A stretch of DNA of 64,000 bases from Heliomarina sp018223035 (GTDB lineage: Bacteria > Pseudomonadota > Alphaproteobacteria > Rhodobacterales > Rhodobacteraceae). The translations under genes were made by a program, and so were the position numbers. Positions within the stretch are counted from its first letter, which is position 1; every line of letters starts with the position of its first letter. The stretch lies in assembly GCA_018223035.1 (NCBI GenBank), contig JAAEZD010000022.1:1-64000 (forward strand). The letters are read 5' to 3'. The notes under the pieces were generated by a model. It was given only the letters and a program-made list of their open reading frames with translations, made no database searches and was not told the origin of the DNA. Positions 60,227-64,000 of this stretch are shown one piece after another.

Positions 60227-62330
60227 GCCGGTGGTCGCCCGCGACTTTCCCGATCTTTCGCGGCTCTTGTCGCCACGCAGCGTGGCGATCCTGGGCGCCA
60301 GTGAAAGGCCCCGTAGCGTGGGCAGCGACACCTTGCTGAACCTTGCCGAGCATTCCGACTTCGATGGGCAGATCTTTCCGGTCAACCCCGGGCGTGAAAG
60401 GGTGCATGGTTTGCGCGCCTATTCTGCAATGTCGGCCTTGCCTGGCCCCGTCGATGTGGCGGTGGTGTGCCTTCCAGCCGATGCGGTGGTGGGCGCCTTG
60501 CGCGATTGCGCGGCAGCAGGAACGGGGTTTGCGGTGGTCTTCACCTCTGGCTTTGGCGAAACCGGGGATGAGGGCCGTGCCGTCGAAGCCGAGATGGCTG
60601 AAATCGCCCGGCAAAGCGGGATGCGCATCTACGGGCCGAACTCGCCAGGGCTGAGCAACATCAACCGCCGCCTTGGGCTGACCTTTTCACCGGTATTCAA
60701 GAACGACACGCTGGGCGGCGGCATTGGGCTTGTCACCCAGGGCGGCGGACTTGGCCGCGCCTTCATCCAGGCAAGCGAACGGGGTATCGGCGTTGGCCTG
60801 TGGTGCTCTACCGGCAACGAAGCCGACCTGACCATGGCCGATGTCGTGTACCACATGGTGGGCGATCCCGACATAAAGGTAATCGCCCTTCTCGCCGAAG
60901 GCTTCCGCGACGGGCCGCGCTTTCTGGCAGCTGCCCGCGCCGCTGCTCGCGCCGGCAAGCCGGTGGTGGCGATGAAGGTGGGCAAGTCGGACTATGGCGT
61001 TGCTGCCACCCGTTCGCACACCGCCGCGCTTGCCGGATCGGCGGCGGTCACCTCGGCACTGTTTCGCCAGCATGGCATCGTCGAGGTGGAGGATCTGGAC
61101 GAATTGATCGATACGGTGGCGCTGTTCGAGCGCGTCGGCATCGCCCCGCGGCGGGGGATCTGCGTCTATTCCTTCTCGGGTGGCACAGCGGCGCTGGCCG
61201 CCGATATGGTGGGCAGCGCCGGGCTGATCCTGTCCGAACTGGCCCCCGGCACCCGCGCGGGGTTGCGTGCGCTGGCCCCGTCTTATGCGGCGGTCGATAA
61301 CCCGGTGGACCTGACCACCCAGGTCTTCACCCAAGACAAGCTCAACCGCGATTGCCTGTCGCTGGTGGCGCGGGACCCGGCCACCGATGTTGTGCTTCTG
61401 CCGATTCCCGCCGACTACGGCCCGATCACCGACCGGTCCGCCGACGACATGGTCGCGCTGGCGCCGGACAGCCCGGCTCTGCTCCTGCCGGTCTGGATGA
61501 GCGGGCATCGCGCCGCTGGCTATGCCACGCTGAACGCGGCAGGGCTGGCGCCTTTTCGCAGCCTCGGCAAGGCAGTGACGGCGTTGAAGCGGCTGATCTG
61601 GCGCGGCGACTGGAGCCCCTCGGGGACCTCCACGCTTGCTCTACCCGCATTTCCGCCCGGCGAGCTTGACGAGGCTGCCGCCAAGGCGGTGCTGGCCGAC
61701 CTGGGTCTGACCGTGCCCGAAGGACGGGTCGTGACCAGTGCCAGACAGGCAGGCGAGGCGGCGCGCGGGATCGGCTTTCCGGTGGTGCTCAAGGCGCTGG
61801 TGCCCGGTCTTCTGCACAAGACCGAAGCCGGGGCCGTGGCCGTCGGGCTGATGGATGAGCAGGCGCTGGCGGCGGCCTGGGGCGCGATGATGACATCGCT
61901 TTCAGCACAGGGGCACAGGCTGGAGCGCGCTCTGGTTGAGCGCATGGAACAGGGGCCGGGCGTCGAGGTGATGGCGGGACTGCACCGCGATCCGGTGTTC
62001 GGCCCGGTGGTGAGCTTCGGCCTCGGCGGCGTGATGGTCGAGGCGCTTTCTGACGTCACGCACCGCGCCGCGCCCTTTGGGCGGGACGAGGCGCTGGCGA
62101 TGATCGACGAGATCCGCGGACGCGCACTGCTGGGTCCGCTGCGCGGCCGCCCCGGCGCCGATCTGGGCGCGCTGGCCGATCTTCTCGTGATCCTGGCCGC
62201 CCTGGGTGCGCGCGGCGACATCGCGGAGATGGATCTCAATCCGGTGCGCGCCGGTCCGGCGGGTGCGACGGTGCTTGACGCGGTGATCCTGCGCGCTCCG
62301 ACCGAGATAGAAGGAAAGGCAAGGCAATGA
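60219..62330 (+). CDS. ADP-forming acyl-CoA synthetase, fused alpha-beta
   Basis: A 703-residue fused enzyme like 47291-49405. It shows LLSPRSVAILGASERPRSVG, the phosphate-carrying His in AATRSHTAALAGSAAV, and the ATP-grasp part with LVPGLLHKTEAGAVAVGLMD and AEMDLNPVRAGPAG. GTG 60219, overlapping the MaoC stop, gives the normal family N terminus; the frame extends to 60162 inside the MaoC gene. The operon thus has both an AMP- and an ADP-forming ligase. Confidence 0.91.
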   Translation: MAEPVVARDFPDLSRLLSPRSVAILGASERPRSVGSDTLLNLAEHSDFDGQIFPVNPGRERVHGLRAYSAMSALPGPVDVAVVCLPADAVVGALRDCAAAGTGFAVVFTSGFGETGDEGRAVEAEMAEIARQSGMRIYGPNSPGLSNINRRLGLTFSPVFKNDTLGGGIGLVTQGGGLGRAFIQASERGIGVGLWCSTGNEADLTMADVVYHMVGDPDIKVIALLAEGFRDGPRFLAAARAAARAGKPVVAMKVGKSDYGVAATRSHTAALAGSAAVTSALFRQHGIVEVEDLDELIDTVALFERVGIAPRRGICVYSFSGGTAALAADMVGSAGLILSELAPGTRAGLRALAPSYAAVDNPVDLTTQVFTQDKLNRDCLSLVARDPATDVVLLPIPADYGPITDRSADDMVALAPDSPALLLPVWMSGHRAAGYATLNAAGLAPFRSLGKAVTALKRLIWRGDWSPSGTSTLALPAFPPGELDEAAAKAVLADLGLTVPEGRVVTSARQAGEAARGIGFPVVLKALVPGLLHKTEAGAVAVGLMDEQALAAAWGAMMTSLSAQGHRLERALVERMEQGPGVEVMAGLHRDPVFGPVVSFGLGGVMVEALSDVTHRAAPFGRDEALAMIDEIRGRALLGPLRGRPGADLGALADLLVILAALGARGDIAEMDLNPVRAGPAGATVLDAVILRAPTEIEGKARQ

Positions 62331-63145
62331 CGGTAAAGACGGACATCGGTTTCACCACCCGCGACCGCATCTATGTGCGCGGGCGCGATCTGGCCGATGA
62401 GATCCTGGGCAAGATGGATTTCGTCGACATGATCTATTTCACCGCCACGGGGAAAGAGCCGGATGCCCGCACCCGCGCGATGACCAACGCGATCATCGTC
62501 ACCGCCACCGATCACGGCCTTACCCCCAGCGCCATCGCCGCGCGGATGACCATTCTCGGCGCGCCGGAATCGCTTCAGGGTGCGGTGGCCGCGGGCTTGC
62601 TGGGCGCGGGGAACCATTTTCTCGGCACCATGCAGAACGCCGCGGCCTTTACCCGCGACGAGATCGGCGAGCTGTCCGACAGCGACGACGACGCAGCCTA
62701 TGCCGCCCGCGCGCAAGAGGCCGTGCGCGCCTTTCGCGCGGCGCGCCGGATCGTGCCAGGCCTCGGTCATCCGATCCATGTCGACGGCGACCCCCGCACG
62801 CCGGTCCTGCGCCGGATCGCCGGCGAGAATGGGTTCGACGGGCGGCACTGGCGCTTCATGGCGGCCGTCGAGGCCGCCGCCCGCGAGGAATATGGACGTC
62901 TGCTGCCCATCAACGCCGCCGGCGCGGTCGGGGCCACCGTTTCGGACATGGGGCTTGCCCCGATCTGGGCGCGGGCCTTCGCCCTGATTGGCCGATCCGC
63001 CGGGCTTCTGGCGCATCTGATGGAAGAGCTCGAAAATCCGCAGGGTCAGAAGATCTGGGACATGATCCTGGAACAGGACGACTCGGCGGAATGCGCCGGG
63101 ATTGCCGACCCGGACCGCGCAGACAGCACAGGAGAGCAAAAATGA
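62327..63145 (+). CDS. Citryl-CoA lyase-like (citrate synthase fold)
   Basis: A 272-residue small citrate-synthase-fold protein. VPGLGHPIHVDGDPRTPVLR aligns with the citrate synthase G-x-G-H-x-V-Y-x-x-x-D-P-R stretch, and GAGNHFLGTMQNAA holds the other conserved His. Proteins of this length are called citryl-CoA lyases and split a tertiary hydroxyacyl-CoA to acetyl-CoA and a keto acid. ATG 62327 overlaps the ligase stop (ATGA). In this operon it could cleave a citryl-CoA-like intermediate rather than citrate itself. Confidence 0.86.
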   Translation: MTVKTDIGFTTRDRIYVRGRDLADEILGKMDFVDMIYFTATGKEPDARTRAMTNAIIVTATDHGLTPSAIAARMTILGAPESLQGAVAAGLLGAGNHFLGTMQNAAAFTRDEIGELSDSDDDAAYAARAQEAVRAFRAARRIVPGLGHPIHVDGDPRTPVLRRIAGENGFDGRHWRFMAAVEAAAREEYGRLLPINAAGAVGATVSDMGLAPIWARAFALIGRSAGLLAHLMEELENPQGQKIWDMILEQDDSAECAGIADPDRADSTGEQK

Positions 63146-64000
63146 CCGGCACTGCACCGCTTTCGGGGCTTCGCGTTCTCGATCTGACCGAGCTTCTGCC
63201 TGGGCCCTATGCAACGCAGCAACTGGCCGAGATGGGGGCCGAGGTCATCAAGGTCGAACGTCCTGCGGGCGACGCCGCGCGCGCCATGTTCCCCGGCCTC
63301 TTTGCCGCCGTGAACCGCGGCAAGAAAAGCATCGCCCTGAACCTAAAGGATGACACAGACCGCGCGGCTTTCCTGCGGCTGGCCAAACGGGCGGACGTCG
63401 TGATCGAGGGTTATCGCCCGGGCGTGACCGCGCGGCTGGGCATCGACTATGAGACGCTTTCGGCGCTCAATCCCGGCCTCGTCTACTGTTCGGTCAGCGG
63501 CTATGGTCAGACCGGGCCGGCGCGCGACTGGCCGGGGCATGATCTGAACTACGCGGCGATGGCGGGCGCGGTGGCGATCTCGGGCGCGCCCGACGGACCG
63601 CCTGAATACACGACGGGCGTGCCGATCGGGGATCTCTCGGCAGCCATGTATGCCATCATCACCATTCTTGCTGCGTTGCACGGACGCGACGCCACGGGGC
63701 GGGGCCAGTATCTGGACGTGGCGATCACCGACGCGCTGGCCAGCTGGGTCGCCCCGCGCTACGGTGTGTGGGACGCCGGACGCCAGGCCGGGCGCGAGAT
63801 CACAAAGGCCGATATCCTGCGCCGCGCCGCCTATGGTATCTTCGCGACCGCCGACGGTAAATACATCACCATCGGCGCGATCGAGACGCATTTCTTCCGC
63901 CGCCTGATCCGTGCCACCGGGATGACGGGCTTCGACGATCCTGCGCTTGACGACTTCGCCGCACGCACCGACCGCACGGATGATATCCGCGCCGCCCTGA
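63142..64000 (+). CDS. CaiB/BaiF family III CoA-transferase, racemase-like (runs off window)
   Basis: The first 286 codons are present with no stop before the window end. The protein has LSGLRVLDLTELLPGPYATQ, GYGQTGPARDWPGHDLNYAA with the racemase His, and the catalytic Asp of VPIGDLSAAMY. It resembles 2530-3666 in having GHDLNY. ATG 63142 overlaps the lyase stop; GGAGAG lies six bases before it. A further third of the gene should lie beyond the window. Confidence 0.88.
   Translation, partial: MTGTAPLSGLRVLDLTELLPGPYATQQLAEMGAEVIKVERPAGDAARAMFPGLFAAVNRGKKSIALNLKDDTDRAAFLRLAKRADVVIEGYRPGVTARLGIDYETLSALNPGLVYCSVSGYGQTGPARDWPGHDLNYAAMAGAVAISGAPDGPPEYTTGVPIGDLSAAMYAIITILAALHGRDATGRGQYLDVAITDALASWVAPRYGVWDAGRQAGREITKADILRRAAYGIFATADGKYITIGAIETHFFRRLIRATGMTGFDDPALDDFAARTDRTDDIRAAL

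Noticed and set aside
61520..63214. A 564-codon minus-strand open frame
   Set aside because: It is antisense to the ADP-forming ligase and lyase genes, which have clear motifs and coupled starts.
1..64000. Steroid or bile-acid degradation cluster
   Set aside because: Side-chain-type enzymes are present, but there is no ketosteroid dehydrogenase, 9-alpha-hydroxylase, extradiol dioxygenase or Hsa-type hydrolase. The resemblance is mechanistic only.
1..64000. tRNA, rRNA, CRISPR arrays, riboswitches, prophage or conjugation genes
   Set aside because: I looked for cloverleaf-like ends, regular repeats and known motifs in the gaps and saw none; the only mobile element is the IS66 copy.

Overview
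The window is dense, GC-rich bacterial DNA with almost no non-coding space. The gene content fits an alphaproteobacterium of the Rhodobacterales (Roseobacter-like) type: four TRAP-type transport systems, many acyl-CoA dehydrogenases, IclR regulators and an IS66 element. This placement is inference from gene families; no rRNA, tRNA or housekeeping marker is present. Replicon type (chromosome or megaplasmid) cannot be told.

Nearly every gene belongs to CoA-dependent breakdown of imported carboxylic acids. I count eleven acyl-CoA dehydrogenases, three crotonase-fold proteins, five MaoC-type hot-dog hydratases, three thiolase-like proteins each with a DUF35 zinc-ribbon partner, four CaiB/BaiF family III CoA-transferases (one cut by the window end), two AMP-forming and three ADP-forming acyl-CoA synthetase systems, one type I CoA-transferase pair, two SDRs, one PrpD-family protein, one small citrate-synthase-fold (citryl-CoA lyase-like) protein and a hot-dog thioesterase. 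There is no oxygenase, hydroxylase or ring-cleavage gene, so the substrates probably arrive already carboxylated.

Layout: 1-9214 (+) DUF35, thiolase-like, MaoC, CaiB, then transglutaminase-like, MaoC, two acyl-CoA dehydrogenases, crotonase, PaaK-like. 9286-10251 (-) nitronate monooxygenase-like. 10475-18655 (+) crotonase, CaiB, two dehydrogenases, crotonase, TRAP DctQMP. 18724-27101 (-), read from 27101: dehydrogenase pair, TAXI receptor, fused TRAP permease, thioesterase, SDR, DUF35, thiolase-like. 27422-28757 (+) MaoC-like and IclR 1. 28798-32431 (-) PrpD family and dehydrogenase pair. 32941-39267 (+) unknown membrane protein, CoA-transferase A/B, TAXI receptor, fused permease. 39351-44699 (-), read from 44699: split ADP-forming ligase, MaoC-like, dehydrogenase, thiolase-like, DUF35. 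44856-50353 (+) CaiB, dehydrogenase, ADP-forming ligase, IclR 2. 50657-53135 a complete IS66-family insertion with an 8-bp target duplication. 53363-64000 (+) TRAP DctPQM, SDR, dehydrogenase, AMP-ligase, MaoC, ADP-ligase, citryl-CoA lyase-like, CaiB.

Two things tie the window together. First, two families of palindromic sites sit upstream of operons: TCTAACAATTGTTAGA-like (38, 3699, 44743, 49466) and CACATATGTG-like (27203, 32504, 34410, 53254). With one IclR gene beside a member of each family, the simplest model is two interleaved IclR regulons. Second, all three thiolase-like proteins lack the nucleophilic cysteine, keep a Tyr-Asp-Ala/Ser-Phe-Thr motif and are paired with DUF35 proteins, the pattern of Ltp2/ChsH2-type acyl-CoA retro-aldolases. 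The working hypothesis is a multi-module pathway that imports branched or alicyclic carboxylates, activates them, dehydrogenates them with heteromeric dehydrogenases, hydrates with MaoC enzymes and cleaves by retro-aldol chemistry. The substrate is not identifiable from sequence alone.
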